This document shows, one piece after another, positions 1-8,930 of a stretch of DNA of 38,568 nt. A program made the position numbers and the translations under genes. The notes under the pieces are model-generated. The model was not told where the DNA came from. It saw only the letters and a list, made by a program, of their open reading frames with translations, and ran no database searches. The stretch spans positions 1-38,568 of the forward strand of contig JBEBIT010000030.1 of NCBI GenBank assembly GCA_040080215.1. Reading direction: 5' to 3'. Numbering within the stretch: position 1 is the stretch's first letter; each line of letters begins with the position of its first letter. The DNA is from CAIUGU01 sp040080215 (GTDB lineage Bacteria > Pseudomonadota > Gammaproteobacteria > Steroidobacterales > Steroidobacteraceae).

Positions 1-1
1 C

Positions 2-1033
2 GGCGATTTGACCGTGCAGGCCACGGTCAGCGAGGACATTACCGGCGCCATCGCCGACTCCATCAACTACGCGATCGAGGCGCTGCGCGAGCTGGTCACG
101 ACGATCAACGGCACGGCGATCACGCTCGATTCCGCGGCCCGCCAGACGCAAGCGACCGCGAGCCACCTCGCGAAGTCCTCGGTTGCCCAGTCGAAGCAGA
201 TCGCGTCGGCCTCGGAATCGGTCGCGGCCATGGCGGCGTCGGTCGAGGAAGTATCCGGCAATGCAGAGCGGTCTGCCGACGTCGCACGCCACTCGGTGGA
301 CATCGCCCACAAGGGCGGCGATGCGGTGCGCCGGACGATCGACGGCATGAATGCCATTCGCGAAACCATCCAGGAGACATCGAAGCGCATCAAGCGCCTC
401 GGCGAAAGCTCGCAGGAGATCGGCAACATCGTCGAGCTGATCAACGACCTCGCCGAGCAGACCAACATCCTTGCCTTGAATGCCTCGATCCAGGCGTCGA
501 TGGCAGGCGAGGCCGGGCGAGGGTTCGCGGTGGTTGCGGACGAAGTCCAGCGGTTGGCCGAGCGTGCCGCCAATGCGACCAAGCAGATCGATGTCCTGGT
601 GCGGACGATTCAGGCCGACACGAACGAAGCAGTCGTGTCCATGGAACGCAGCACGACGGACGTCGTAGGTGGCGCGTTGCTTGCCGAGAACGCGGGCGCT
701 GCGCTCGAGGAGATCGAGCAGGTTTCGAACCAGATCGCGAGCCTCGTGCAGAACATCTCCGCCAGTGCGCGCCAGCAGGCGGGCGCATCGCAGAACATCG
801 CCCGGAACATGCAGGTGCTGCGCGAGATCAGCTCGCAGACGGCGGAAAACACCGCGGCTGCATCCACCTCGATCGGCAAGCTGGCCGAGCTGTCTACGCA
901 GTTGCGCAAGTCGGTCGCCGGCTTCCGCCTGCCCGAGGGCATCCTCCGCGCGATCACCGGATCCCGGGATATCGAAAGCAGCGCTGAACGCCCAGCCCTG
1001 GAAGCCCGCAAAGTCAGCGGCCTCGGTCTTTGA
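2..1033 (+). CDS. pilJ: PilJ-like methyl-accepting chemotaxis protein, 3' part
   Basis: The frame is open from the first bases of the window, so the 5' part (periplasmic sensor, membrane segments, most of HAMP) lies outside. What is visible starts with GDLT, typical of the end of a HAMP domain, followed by a long coiled-coil signalling domain. The hairpin tip is recognisable (IVELINDLAEQTNILALNAS, then AGEAGRGFAVVADEVQRLAE), the part that contacts CheW and the kinase. The protein is followed after 31 bases by chpA and then chpC, the gene order of the type IV pilus Chp system, so PilJ is the natural assignment. It should relay pilus or surface signals to ChpA. The call as an MCP is certain; the name PilJ rests mainly on context. 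Confidence 0.9.
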   Translation, partial: GDLTVQATVSEDITGAIADSINYAIEALRELVTTINGTAITLDSAARQTQATASHLAKSSVAQSKQIASASESVAAMAASVEEVSGNAERSADVARHSVDIAHKGGDAVRRTIDGMNAIRETIQETSKRIKRLGESSQEIGNIVELINDLAEQTNILALNASIQASMAGEAGRGFAVVADEVQRLAERAANATKQIDVLVRTIQADTNEAVVSMERSTTDVVGGALLAENAGAALEEIEQVSNQIASLVQNISASARQQAGASQNIARNMQVLREISSQTAENTAAASTSIGKLAELSTQLRKSVAGFRLPEGILRAITGSRDIESSAERPALEARKVSGLGL

Positions 1034-1064
1034 GCCGGCCTGAGTAATCGGAGACTTCAAGGGC

Positions 1065-4000
1065 ATGAGCGAGGTTTCTTCGCAGATTCTGCATGTCGTC
1101 GCGAGAGAGCTCGCGACCGAGCTCAATGACGCCCGCGCGGCGCTCGAGGAGTTCGGCGAGCGGCAGGACGACGTCACCCAGCTGACCCGTTGCGGCGAGC
1201 ACCTGCATCTCGTTCACGGTGCGCTGCGCGTCGTCGAGGTTTACGGTGCCGCATTGCTCGCGGAGGAAATGGAGCAGGCGGTCAAGTACCTCGTCGATAC
1301 CTTCGCCGAGCGACGCCATCTCGCCGAGGGCCTGGATGCGCTGATGCGCGCCATGGTCCAGTTGCCAACCTACCTTGAGCGCGTACTCGGCGGTGGCCGG
1401 GACATGGCGCTCGTGTTGCTGCCGCTGCTCAATGACCTGCGTGCAGTGCGCGGCTCGCCGCTCCTGTCCGAAGGCACGCTGCTGCTCCTCAACCTCACAT
1501 CCGACCAGCAGCCGAGCCCCGTGTCGCCCGCTTCGGGTGAGGCTGCGACCACGGTCGCCCAGTGGGCCCGCAAGTTGCGGCCGCGGTTCCAGGTGGGACT
1601 GCTTGGCTGGATCAAGGGCGAACGTCCCGAACAGAATCTCGAAGTCCTCGCGCGTACGGCCGAAAAGCTGGAGCAGGCCGCCACCGTCCAGCCGGTTTTC
1701 CAGCTGTGGTGGGTCGTCGGCGCGCTGCTGGAGTCGCTGCGTGACAAGGGACTCGACGAGAGCGCCTCGGTGAAGCGCTTGCTCGGGCAGGCCGACCGCG
1801 AGATGCGCCGGCTGTACCAGATAGGCGAGCCGTCCTACAGCGAGAGCCCGCCCATCGAGCTGCTCAACAATCTCCTGTATTACGTCGCTCGCGCCAAGTC
1901 CACGGGTCCGCGTGTATCGGCCGTGCGTGCCTCTTTCCGTCTTGGCGAGCTGCTGCCCGTCGACGATCAGGTCGCCCAGGCGCGCGACAGCCTGTCCGCG
2001 CCTTCGGTGCGGCTGATGAAGACGGTGGCTGCAGCGATCAAGGAAGACCTGGCTCGCGTGAAGGATGCGCTGGACATCTTCGTGCGCAAAGGCGCCACGC
2101 AGGTCGAAGTTCTGGGTGCCCAGCTCGAGATGCTGAAGAAGATCGGCGATACGCTCGGTGTGCTCGGCTTGGGCGAACTTCGCGACCGGGTGCAGTCGGA
2201 AATCGCGGGCCTCCAGGCCATCGTGGCCCAGAATGCTCCAGTCGACGACAACTCGTTGCTGAAGATCGCGGCCACGCTGATCGGCATCGAAGACGGCCTC
2301 GACGAGCAGCTCATCGGCTTGATCGTGCCGGCTGCAGGCGACGCCGTGCCGGCGCAGAACAGCGGCGGTACGAGCGACGACATGGAATTCCGCCACGTCA
2401 CCGAAGCTGTCCTGCGCGAATGCATCGTCAACCTGGCGCGCATCAAGGAAGCCATTGCGATGAACGTCGAGCGTCCGCAGGACGCTCAGCCGCTGGACCA
2501 GATCCCGCAGCTCATCCACGGCATCACCGCGGGTCTGTTGATGCTTGGCAAGACACGGGCCGTCGAGGTGACGGAGGGGATTGCCTCCGCGCTCGCGCAG
2601 TCCCTCAAGTCCGGTGGTCCGCGGCTTGCTCCCGAACGTCTTGACCGCCTGGCTGACGCCATCGTCTCGGTCGAGTACTACATGGAGACGTTGCAGGCTG
2701 GGCGCTCCGATCCCTGGTACATGCTCGACAACGCCGAGAACTGTCTGAAGGCGATGGCGGCGGCACCACAGGTCGAAAAGCCGCTTCCCCCGATGACGAT
2801 ACCGGCGGACTATGCGCGAACGGTCGCCATCGAGCCTCCGCACGGCGCACTTGATGCGTTGGCCGGCGACCTCGAAGTGACGACGGTGTTCGACCCCGCG
2901 GCCACCACGCCTGCGGTCACGGGCGCGCTCGTGCAGGCAAGCCCTGCCGGCGGCTTGCCGGCGGTGCTCGCGCTGTCTGAAGACAAGGCCGACCCCGAGT
3001 TCCTCGAACTCTTCATAGAGGAAGCCAAGGACGAAATCGCCAAGCTCAATACCCTGTTCCCGCGCTGGGACGAGAATCCGGCCGACCAGGACGCCCTGGT
3101 CAATGTGCGGCGCTCGTTCCATACGTTGAAGGGCAGCGGCCGCATGGTGGGCGCTCAGCTGATCGGTGAAGTCGCGTGGTCGATCGAGTCGCTGTTGAAC
3201 CGCGTCATCAACAAGACGCTTGCCCGCACACCCGAGATGATGGCACTGCTGCGTAGCGCGGTTGCTGTCATTCCGGAGCTCGTCGAGCAGCTCGAGACCG
3301 GGCGCGATCCGCAAGCCGATGTCGCTCGCATCATCGCCGAAGCCAAGTCGATCTCCGGCGTCCAGGAGCCGACGCCCGCTCCAAGAGCGCAGCCTTTGCC
3401 GAAGCCACAGCCGCCTGCACCGGCCGCCGCCGCTCCGGTTGCGCTCGCGGCACTGCCCACGGGCGACATGGATCCGGTGCTGCACGACATCTTCGCGAAG
3501 GAAACGGCGACTCACCTGGCGACGATCCGCAGCTATCTGGTCACGGCGCAGCAAGCGGCTCCACCGCATCCGGTCACGGAAGCACTGCACCGTGCCTGCC
3601 ATACCTTGAGCGGCATCGCCAAGACGGCCGCGGCCCGCCAAGGCATCAAGATTGCCGAGCCGCTCAATCACTACATTCGCAAGCTGTACGACGGCGGACT
3701 CGGTTTGCCGCAAGGCGGGCTGCACGTGCTCCGCGACGCGGTCGCCGCGATCGAGAACGTCGTAGACCACATCAGCGAGAACACCGGGTTCTTTGCGACC
3801 CATGCGAGCATCATCGCGCGCCTTGAGGAGCTCGAGCGCGCAGCCGACCTGGAGCTTTCCGCCCGGACCGAAGCGCCTGCCATGACGATGCGGATCCAGG
3901 TCCCGACTTTTGCAGGCGAACCGGCTTCACCGGGTGGCGATACCTCGGATTCGGCGCTCCTGCGTGTGCTGCAATCGGAAGCAATAGCGCCTGAGCCGCT

Positions 4001-6884
4001 GTCAACCGAAGCATCCGACGAATTCCTGTTGCTCGACCCCGGTGACTCAACGGACATCGACTTCCTGTTGCAGGAAGAGCCAGGGCAGAAGTCGGATGCT
4101 CTCTCCGGCACAGACACTTCGCTCGTGCTCGACGATGAGGGTACGGATCTCGACTTCGACCTCAATCTCGGTGCCCCGTCAGGACTGCCGGTTGCCGATG
4201 CCGCCGAGCCTGCCTCTCTGGAGGTTGATTCCGGCGAGGGCACCATCGTCGTGGAAGAGGGCGTCTTCGCCGAGGATGTTGCGCTTTCACCGGACATCGA
4301 TCCCGTGGTGGCGCTGATTGAAGTCGTGGCGGAGTCCCCCGCGGTGGCGCCTCCCCTGACTGCTTCGGCTGCATCCGATGACATGGGTCCGGATGATGAT
4401 TTCGACGCCGACGTCGCTGCGATCTTTACGGAGGAGGCGTCCGAGCTGCTGGAAGCGGCAGACACTGCGCTGACCGGCTGGTCGCAGGATCAGGCCGACG
4501 ACGCAAACATATTCGAGTTCAAGCGCGCGTTGCATACGTTGAAGGGCGGTGCCCGCATGGCGGGTATCCGTGCCATGGGCGATCTCAGCCACGAGGTCGA
4601 GTCGTTCATGCTCGCGATCGAGAACCACAGTGTCCGTGCGGACCAGAACGTATTCGCGACGATGCGGGCCAGCCTCGACGAACTGCATCACATGCGCGAT
4701 GCGGTTGCGCAGGGCAAGCGGGTCCCGCATGCCCGCGAGCTCATCGAGCGCATCCGGTCGCTGTCCGGCGGCGCGCACCTGGATGCCGACATGGACGCCG
4801 AGCTGTACGTGGCGCCGCAGACAGCCGAAGGCATCGCGCCGGTCGTCGAGTCGCAGGCTGCGTCCGTCCCGAATCCGCCGCCCTCGTTGGTCGTCGGCGC
4901 GCCCCTGTTTGCAGATGAGGCGCCGCTCCGTCCGTGGACCCCGGCAAAGGTAGCTGCAGAGAGCGTGCCGCCGGAAGACGGCGACATGGATTCGTCCGCT
5001 GTAGGTGGCGAGCAGGAGATCCAGCCGCTCGCATTGCCTCCGGGCCGCGAACCGCAGGTGCAGGAACGCCACGAAGTCGCGCGCGTCGATGCAGACTTGC
5101 TCGATACGCTGCTCAACAACGCGGGCGAAGTCAGCATATTCCGGTCGCGCCTCGAGCAGCAGGTCGGCTCGATCGAGTTCAATCTTGCCGAGCTCAGCCG
5201 AACGGTCACGCGCCTGAAGGATCAGTTGCGGAAGCTCGAGATGGAGACCGAGGCGCAGGTGCTGCATCGGCACCAGCAGGAGACGGGTGGCAGAGCCGAC
5301 TTCGACCCGCTTGAACTCGATCGTTATTCCAGTATCCAGCAGCTCTCGCGGGCGCTTGCCGAGTCGGTCAGCGATGTCGGCAGCATCGAGGGCTTGCTCG
5401 AAACGTTGACGCGGGAAGGCCAGAACCTGCTGATGCAGCAGGCTCGTGTCGTCACTGAGCTCCAGAGTGGTCTCATGCGGACGCGCATGGTGCCGTTCCA
5501 GCGCCACGAACAACGCCTCAGCCGCCTGGTTCGACAGGTGGCGGCGGATACGGGCAAGCAAGCCGAGCTACAGGTTACCGGGGCCTCTGGTGAGCTTGAC
5601 CGGCAGGTCCTCGAGCGCATGCTGCCACCGTTCGAGCACATGCTGCGCAATGCGGTGGTGCACGGCATCGAGACGCCCGAAGAGCGTGCTGCGGCCGGCA
5701 AGCCGGACTTGGGGACCATCAAGGTAAGCCTGGCGCGTGAAGGTGCGGAGATCGTCATCGTCATCGAAGACGACGGTCGCGGCATCGACGTGCAGGCCGT
5801 GCGCGAGCGGGCGCGCAGCCGCGGGCTCTTGCAGGCGGGTCGCGTTCTCACGGACGAAGAAGCACTACAGCTGATTCTCGAGCCTGGCTTCAGTACGGCC
5901 AGCAGCGTCACGCAGCATGCAGGTCGCGGCGTCGGCATGGACGTCGTCGTGACCGAGATCAAGAAGCTGGGTGGTGCCCTGTTCACCCAGTCGACACACG
6001 GGCAGGGCACCCGCTTCACGGTGCGCTTGCCGTTCACGCTCGCCATCAGCCAGGCTCTCGTCGTGCGCGTGACCGATGAACTGTATGCATTGCCGCTCCC
6101 GACGGTCGAAGGTGTAAGCCGGGTGACTCGTGAGGAAGTGCTGAAACACCTTGCCGAGGCCGAGCCCACATACAGCTACGGCGGCCAGGTGTACCGGTTC
6201 CAGTACCTGGGGTCGTTCCTCGGCGCAGGGCCCTCGGTGCTGCCGGAGACGGACGCGCCGCTGCCCGTGATCCTGATTCGAGCCGGCGAACATTCGACGG
6301 CGCTGGTCACCGACGAACTGGTGGGCAGCCGTGAAATCGTCGTCAAGTCGGTCGGTCCGCAGATCGCGAGCATCCGCGGAATCTCGGGCGCCACGATTCT
6401 CGGCGATGGCCGTATCGTCATCATCCTCGATATGGGTGCGCTGGTGCGCTCGGAGTGGCGCTCCCGCGCTGCTGTTCCACAACGAGTTACGGAAGACCGC
6501 CGCACCTTCGTGCTGGTCGTCGATGATTCGATCACCGTCCGCCGCGTGACCCAGCGCCTGCTGGAGCGCAACGGCATGCGAGTGATGACGGCAAAGGACG
6601 GCGTCGAGGCGCTGGCCTTGCTGCGGGAGCACTTGCCCGACATCATCCTGCTCGATATCGAAATGCCGCGCATGGATGGTTACGAGCTGGCGCAGCATGT
6701 CCGCGCCGATGAGCGCCTGGCATCGATCCCGATCGTGATGATCACCTCCCGGGTCGGCGAGAAGCACCGTGCCCGCGCCATCGAGCTCGGCGTGAACGAT
6801 TACCTCGGCAAGCCTTACCAGGAAAGCCAGTTGCTTGATGCCATCGACCCGCTGGTGGCCGCGCATCGCAGGAAGCAGGCATGA
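1065..6884 (+). CDS. chpA: ChpA-type hybrid histidine kinase of the pilus chemotaxis system
   Basis: A 1939-residue hybrid CheA. Canonical HPt phosphotransfer sites are visible at His686 (FHTLKGSGRM), His846 (CHTLSGIAK) and His1157 (LHTLKGGARM). The first ~650 residues look like degenerate HPt/FimL-like helical repeats without a clear HTLKG. An acidic, Pro/Ala-rich linker spans roughly 890-1110. The kinase core follows, with N box at Asn1529 (RNAVVHG) and G box GRGVGMDVV, then a CheW-like domain, then a C-terminal receiver with Asp1820/Asp1821 and phospho-acceptor Asp1864 (LLDIEMPRMDG). This matches Pseudomonas ChpA, which controls PilG/PilH, pilus extension and retraction, and often cAMP. 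ATG is preceded by GGAG. The stop overlaps the next start as ATGA, implying translational coupling. Confidence 0.95.
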   Translation: MSEVSSQILHVVARELATELNDARAALEEFGERQDDVTQLTRCGEHLHLVHGALRVVEVYGAALLAEEMEQAVKYLVDTFAERRHLAEGLDALMRAMVQLPTYLERVLGGGRDMALVLLPLLNDLRAVRGSPLLSEGTLLLLNLTSDQQPSPVSPASGEAATTVAQWARKLRPRFQVGLLGWIKGERPEQNLEVLARTAEKLEQAATVQPVFQLWWVVGALLESLRDKGLDESASVKRLLGQADREMRRLYQIGEPSYSESPPIELLNNLLYYVARAKSTGPRVSAVRASFRLGELLPVDDQVAQARDSLSAPSVRLMKTVAAAIKEDLARVKDALDIFVRKGATQVEVLGAQLEMLKKIGDTLGVLGLGELRDRVQSEIAGLQAIVAQNAPVDDNSLLKIAATLIGIEDGLDEQLIGLIVPAAGDAVPAQNSGGTSDDMEFRHVTEAVLRECIVNLARIKEAIAMNVERPQDAQPLDQIPQLIHGITAGLLMLGKTRAVEVTEGIASALAQSLKSGGPRLAPERLDRLADAIVSVEYYMETLQAGRSDPWYMLDNAENCLKAMAAAPQVEKPLPPMTIPADYARTVAIEPPHGALDALAGDLEVTTVFDPAATTPAVTGALVQASPAGGLPAVLALSEDKADPEFLELFIEEAKDEIAKLNTLFPRWDENPADQDALVNVRRSFHTLKGSGRMVGAQLIGEVAWSIESLLNRVINKTLARTPEMMALLRSAVAVIPELVEQLETGRDPQADVARIIAEAKSISGVQEPTPAPRAQPLPKPQPPAPAAAAPVALAALPTGDMDPVLHDIFAKETATHLATIRSYLVTAQQAAPPHPVTEALHRACHTLSGIAKTAAARQGIKIAEPLNHYIRKLYDGGLGLPQGGLHVLRDAVAAIENVVDHISENTGFFATHASIIARLEELERAADLELSARTEAPAMTMRIQVPTFAGEPASPGGDTSDSALLRVLQSEAIAPEPLSTEASDEFLLLDPGDSTDIDFLLQEEPGQKSDALSGTDTSLVLDDEGTDLDFDLNLGAPSGLPVADAAEPASLEVDSGEGTIVVEEGVFAEDVALSPDIDPVVALIEVVAESPAVAPPLTASAASDDMGPDDDFDADVAAIFTEEASELLEAADTALTGWSQDQADDANIFEFKRALHTLKGGARMAGIRAMGDLSHEVESFMLAIENHSVRADQNVFATMRASLDELHHMRDAVAQGKRVPHARELIERIRSLSGGAHLDADMDAELYVAPQTAEGIAPVVESQAASVPNPPPSLVVGAPLFADEAPLRPWTPAKVAAESVPPEDGDMDSSAVGGEQEIQPLALPPGREPQVQERHEVARVDADLLDTLLNNAGEVSIFRSRLEQQVGSIEFNLAELSRTVTRLKDQLRKLEMETEAQVLHRHQQETGGRADFDPLELDRYSSIQQLSRALAESVSDVGSIEGLLETLTREGQNLLMQQARVVTELQSGLMRTRMVPFQRHEQRLSRLVRQVAADTGKQAELQVTGASGELDRQVLERMLPPFEHMLRNAVVHGIETPEERAAAGKPDLGTIKVSLAREGAEIVIVIEDDGRGIDVQAVRERARSRGLLQAGRVLTDEEALQLILEPGFSTASSVTQHAGRGVGMDVVVTEIKKLGGALFTQSTHGQGTRFTVRLPFTLAISQALVVRVTDELYALPLPTVEGVSRVTREEVLKHLAEAEPTYSYGGQVYRFQYLGSFLGAGPSVLPETDAPLPVILIRAGEHSTALVTDELVGSREIVVKSVGPQIASIRGISGATILGDGRIVIILDMGALVRSEWRSRAAVPQRVTEDRRTFVLVVDDSITVRRVTQRLLERNGMRVMTAKDGVEALALLREHLPDIILLDIEMPRMDGYELAQHVRADERLASIPIVMITSRVGEKHRARAIELGVNDYLGKPYQESQLLDAIDPLVAAHRRKQA

Positions 6885-7351
6885 ACGAGATCCCTACCAA
6901 CGAACTGTTCAGCCTGCTCGTGCCGCTGGCCGAGGAGCGACTGATCGTTCCGCGCGCATGCGTCGCGGAGGTCGTCACGTGGCAGGCTCCGGAGCCGATG
7001 GAAGGCGCGCCGCCATGGTACTTGGGTACTATCAGCTGGAGCGGCCGTCCCGTACCGGTGATTTCGTTCGAGGCGACGTGCGGGCATGCCATGCCGCCGC
7101 CCGGAGGCCGCACCCGCATCGTGATCCTCGTCGCCCTGACCTCAAAGCTGACGGGTGGCTACTTCGGAATCGTGACGCAGGGCTTCCCGCAGCTGGTCCG
7201 CGTCAACAACGACGTCCTGAAACCCGACACCACCCGCATTTTCCCCGAGCGCATGCCCGTGATCTGCCAGGTGAGCATGCTCAACGAGTCGCCGCTGATT
7301 CCCGACTTCGAGCGTCTCGAGCAGATGATCAGCGAAGAGACGCGCGCGTAG
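6881..7351 (+). CDS. chpC: ChpC-like CheW-domain adaptor
   Basis: A 156-residue single-domain CheW-like protein (FSLLVPLAEERLIVPRACVAEV, then a GxxxWxGxPVPVISFE-like strand region near residue 50). Such adaptors couple chemoreceptors to the CheA-type kinase. The ATG overlaps the chpA stop (ATGA). In Pseudomonas chpB (a methylesterase) sits between chpA and chpC; here no chpB is present, so ChpC directly follows the kinase. A PilI-type role cannot be excluded from sequence alone. The gene is the last of the run, and a hairpin starts about 10 bases after the stop. Confidence 0.8.
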   Translation: MNEIPTNELFSLLVPLAEERLIVPRACVAEVVTWQAPEPMEGAPPWYLGTISWSGRPVPVISFEATCGHAMPPPGGRTRIVILVALTSKLTGGYFGIVTQGFPQLVRVNNDVLKPDTTRIFPERMPVICQVSMLNESPLIPDFERLEQMISEETRA

Positions 7352-7361
7352 CAGAAAAGAA

Positions 7362-7386
7362 AACGGGGACACTCGCGGTCCCCGTT
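7362..7386 (-). terminator. Convergent hairpin terminator between chpC and the MFS gene
   Basis: A perfect 9-bp stem (AACGGGGAC / GTCCCCGTT) with a 7-base loop. Reading the minus strand, the stem is followed by TTTTCTTTTC, so it is a classic intrinsic terminator for the MFS gene. In the plus direction there is no T-run, so its effect on chpC is less certain. Confidence 0.75.
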
Positions 7387-7413
7387 CTCAAGCACGTTGT
7401 GACGGTGCTGGTG

Positions 7414-8658
7414 TTACTTGGACATCTCGCTCGGCCGCAGCCAGAGCGCGAGCAGCGCACCGATCAGGGCAAGCAGCGAGATCTGGATGCGGCCCGCCAT
7501 CACCCACTCGAAATTCCTCACCAGGGCGCCCATCAGGTAGCCGCCGAATGCACCGCCGGCATAAAGCGTCGTGACGAACATGCTCGAACCACGGCTTGAA
7601 AGGCTGCGGCGCAACGCCTTGATGTGGGCGCCACCGAGATTGGTATAGAGAACGCCTGCGCCGACGACGCCATAGAGGCCGACGAGGATTTCACGCGTCG
7701 TGACGCTCAAGTCGGGCAGATACAGGAAATAGCCGAGTATCACAACCCCCAGCGAGGCGCCCACGATGACGACTTTGGGCGACACCCGATCGCCCAGCAT
7801 GCCGCCGAAGAAGGCCAGCAGGCCGCCAGCGCCGAAGTACTTGAGCACCGCGCCGGCTTCTGGCGGCGTGAAGTGCAGCGATTCGCGAAGGAAAGTGGGG
7901 TACAGGCCGAGGAAGCCGTACACGCCGAGCCCGTAGATGACGCTGAGAACGGCGAGGATCATCGTGTTGTGGTTGATCAGGGTCTCCGAGCCGCCCGTGT
8001 CTTCGCCCTTCTTGGCAACGGCCTTGCTCTCGGTGAACCAGGGGCGGACGAGCAATGCCACGAGGACGGCAAGGACAGCGCCGCAAGCGGCAAACACCAG
8101 CGGTGGGGTTTCCCAGTTGCCCGTGCTGCCCCGGATGTTGCCGATGGCCCAGGGACCCAGGAACGAGCCCAATCCGAAGCAGACATTGACCATGCCCACT
8201 GCCGCCACGCGATTGTTGGCGAAATAGCTGGCCGCAAGCGAGAACATGCCGGTTGCCAGGAACGACATGCCGATGCCCTGCATGACCACGAACACCAGCA
8301 TGCTCACAAAGCTGGTGGCCAACGTGAAGAAGTAGGTGGCCGCGGAGAACAGGACGATACCCGCCAGCAACACCGCCTTGCGCGAGTAGCGCAGGATGAG
8401 CGCGCCAGCAGGCAGTCCGGCGATACCGATGCCGAGCGTGAACAGCGTGGTAAGGGCGCCCATCTGCGGCAACGACAAGCCGAGCGCCATGCGGATGTCG
8501 GGAGCGAGAATGCTGATGTGGTAGCGGTCCGCCGACATCAGGGTGTAGCAGAGCAGCAGCAGGCCGAACATGGCCAGTGCGACGTTTCGGGATCCTGTCT
8601 GTTCAGCGCCGGAGAGGGCTCCCGCGGTCTCTGCAGTGGTCTGTGCTGGCTGGCTCAC
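7414..8658 (-). CDS. Major facilitator superfamily transporter
   Basis: A 414-residue membrane protein with about 12 hydrophobic segments in two blocks of six, split by a charged loop near residues 200-225 (LVRPWFTESKAVAKKGEDTG). The early segment with ADRYHISILAPDI and an RYSRK loop between TM2 and TM3 resembles MFS members of the anion:cation symporter or phosphate-ester/organic-acid type. The substrate cannot be read from the sequence. The start is GTG, chosen because AGGAAG lies about 9 bases upstream. Two tandem palindromes lie 48-104 bases upstream and may be its operator. It is not obviously linked to the chemotaxis genes, from which it is separated by a convergent terminator. Confidence 0.85.
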   Translation of the reverse strand: MSQPAQTTAETAGALSGAEQTGSRNVALAMFGLLLLCYTLMSADRYHISILAPDIRMALGLSLPQMGALTTLFTLGIGIAGLPAGALILRYSRKAVLLAGIVLFSAATYFFTLATSFVSMLVFVVMQGIGMSFLATGMFSLAASYFANNRVAAVGMVNVCFGLGSFLGPWAIGNIRGSTGNWETPPLVFAACGAVLAVLVALLVRPWFTESKAVAKKGEDTGGSETLINHNTMILAVLSVIYGLGVYGFLGLYPTFLRESLHFTPPEAGAVLKYFGAGGLLAFFGGMLGDRVSPKVVIVGASLGVVILGYFLYLPDLSVTTREILVGLYGVVGAGVLYTNLGGAHIKALRRSLSSRGSSMFVTTLYAGGAFGGYLMGALVRNFEWVMAGRIQISLLALIGALLALWLRPSEMSK

Positions 8659-8705
8659 TGTGTGTTCTTCCTGACGTGTGCTGTCGGTAGGTGTCGGAAC
8701 ATTGC

Positions 8706-8762
8706 ATATTTTGGCGGAACTCGCCTGAATGCTGGATATTCTGGCGGTTCGCGCCGGAATAT
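8706..8762. promoter_or_regulatory. Two tandem 27-bp palindromes at 30-bp period
   Basis: Each copy is an inverted repeat with 11-base arms around a 5-base spacer. Copy 2 (8736-8762) has ATATTCTGGCG then CGCCGGAATAT, nearly perfect. Copy 1 (8706-8732) has ATATTTTGGCG then CGCCTGAATGC. The copies start exactly 30 bp apart, and a degenerate third half (ATATTGCATA) follows. They lie just upstream of the MFS start on the minus strand, so a double operator is plausible. The adjacent TGTCGG repeats (8683-8697) also leave open a remnant of an insertion sequence end. Confidence 0.5.
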
Positions 8763-8930
8763 TGCATACGGATCTTGGGCGTGCAACCTACTTGGCAATT
8801 CGTGATTGAGCTTGAGATTGCACCGCAAAAGCGTTGCACCCGGATCGGCGGATGTGCACTTGCACATGCACGTGGGCGGCATCGAGGCGCAACGCGTCCG
8901 TATCCGCCGTGCAGCCGGACTGAGGTGCTG
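8763..8930. other. Intergenic stretch between MFS palindromes and rsmE end
   Basis: No gene is supported here. It contains one unit-like fragment (CTACTTGGCA near 8788) resembling the 15-bp units found later in the window, and a short imperfect hairpin (TGCACCGC, AAAA, GCGTTGCA; one mismatch, about 8819-8838) without a T-run. Confidence 0.4.

Noticed and set aside
1014..3803. Very long minus-strand open frame opposite chpA
   Set aside because: It mirrors the codon structure of chpA, is rich in Arg/His/Gln as expected of antisense readings in high-GC DNA, and has no recognisable domain.
7624..8805. Plus-strand open frame opposite the MFS gene
   Set aside because: Composition is that of an antisense shadow; the opposite strand encodes a clear 12-segment transporter with a terminator.
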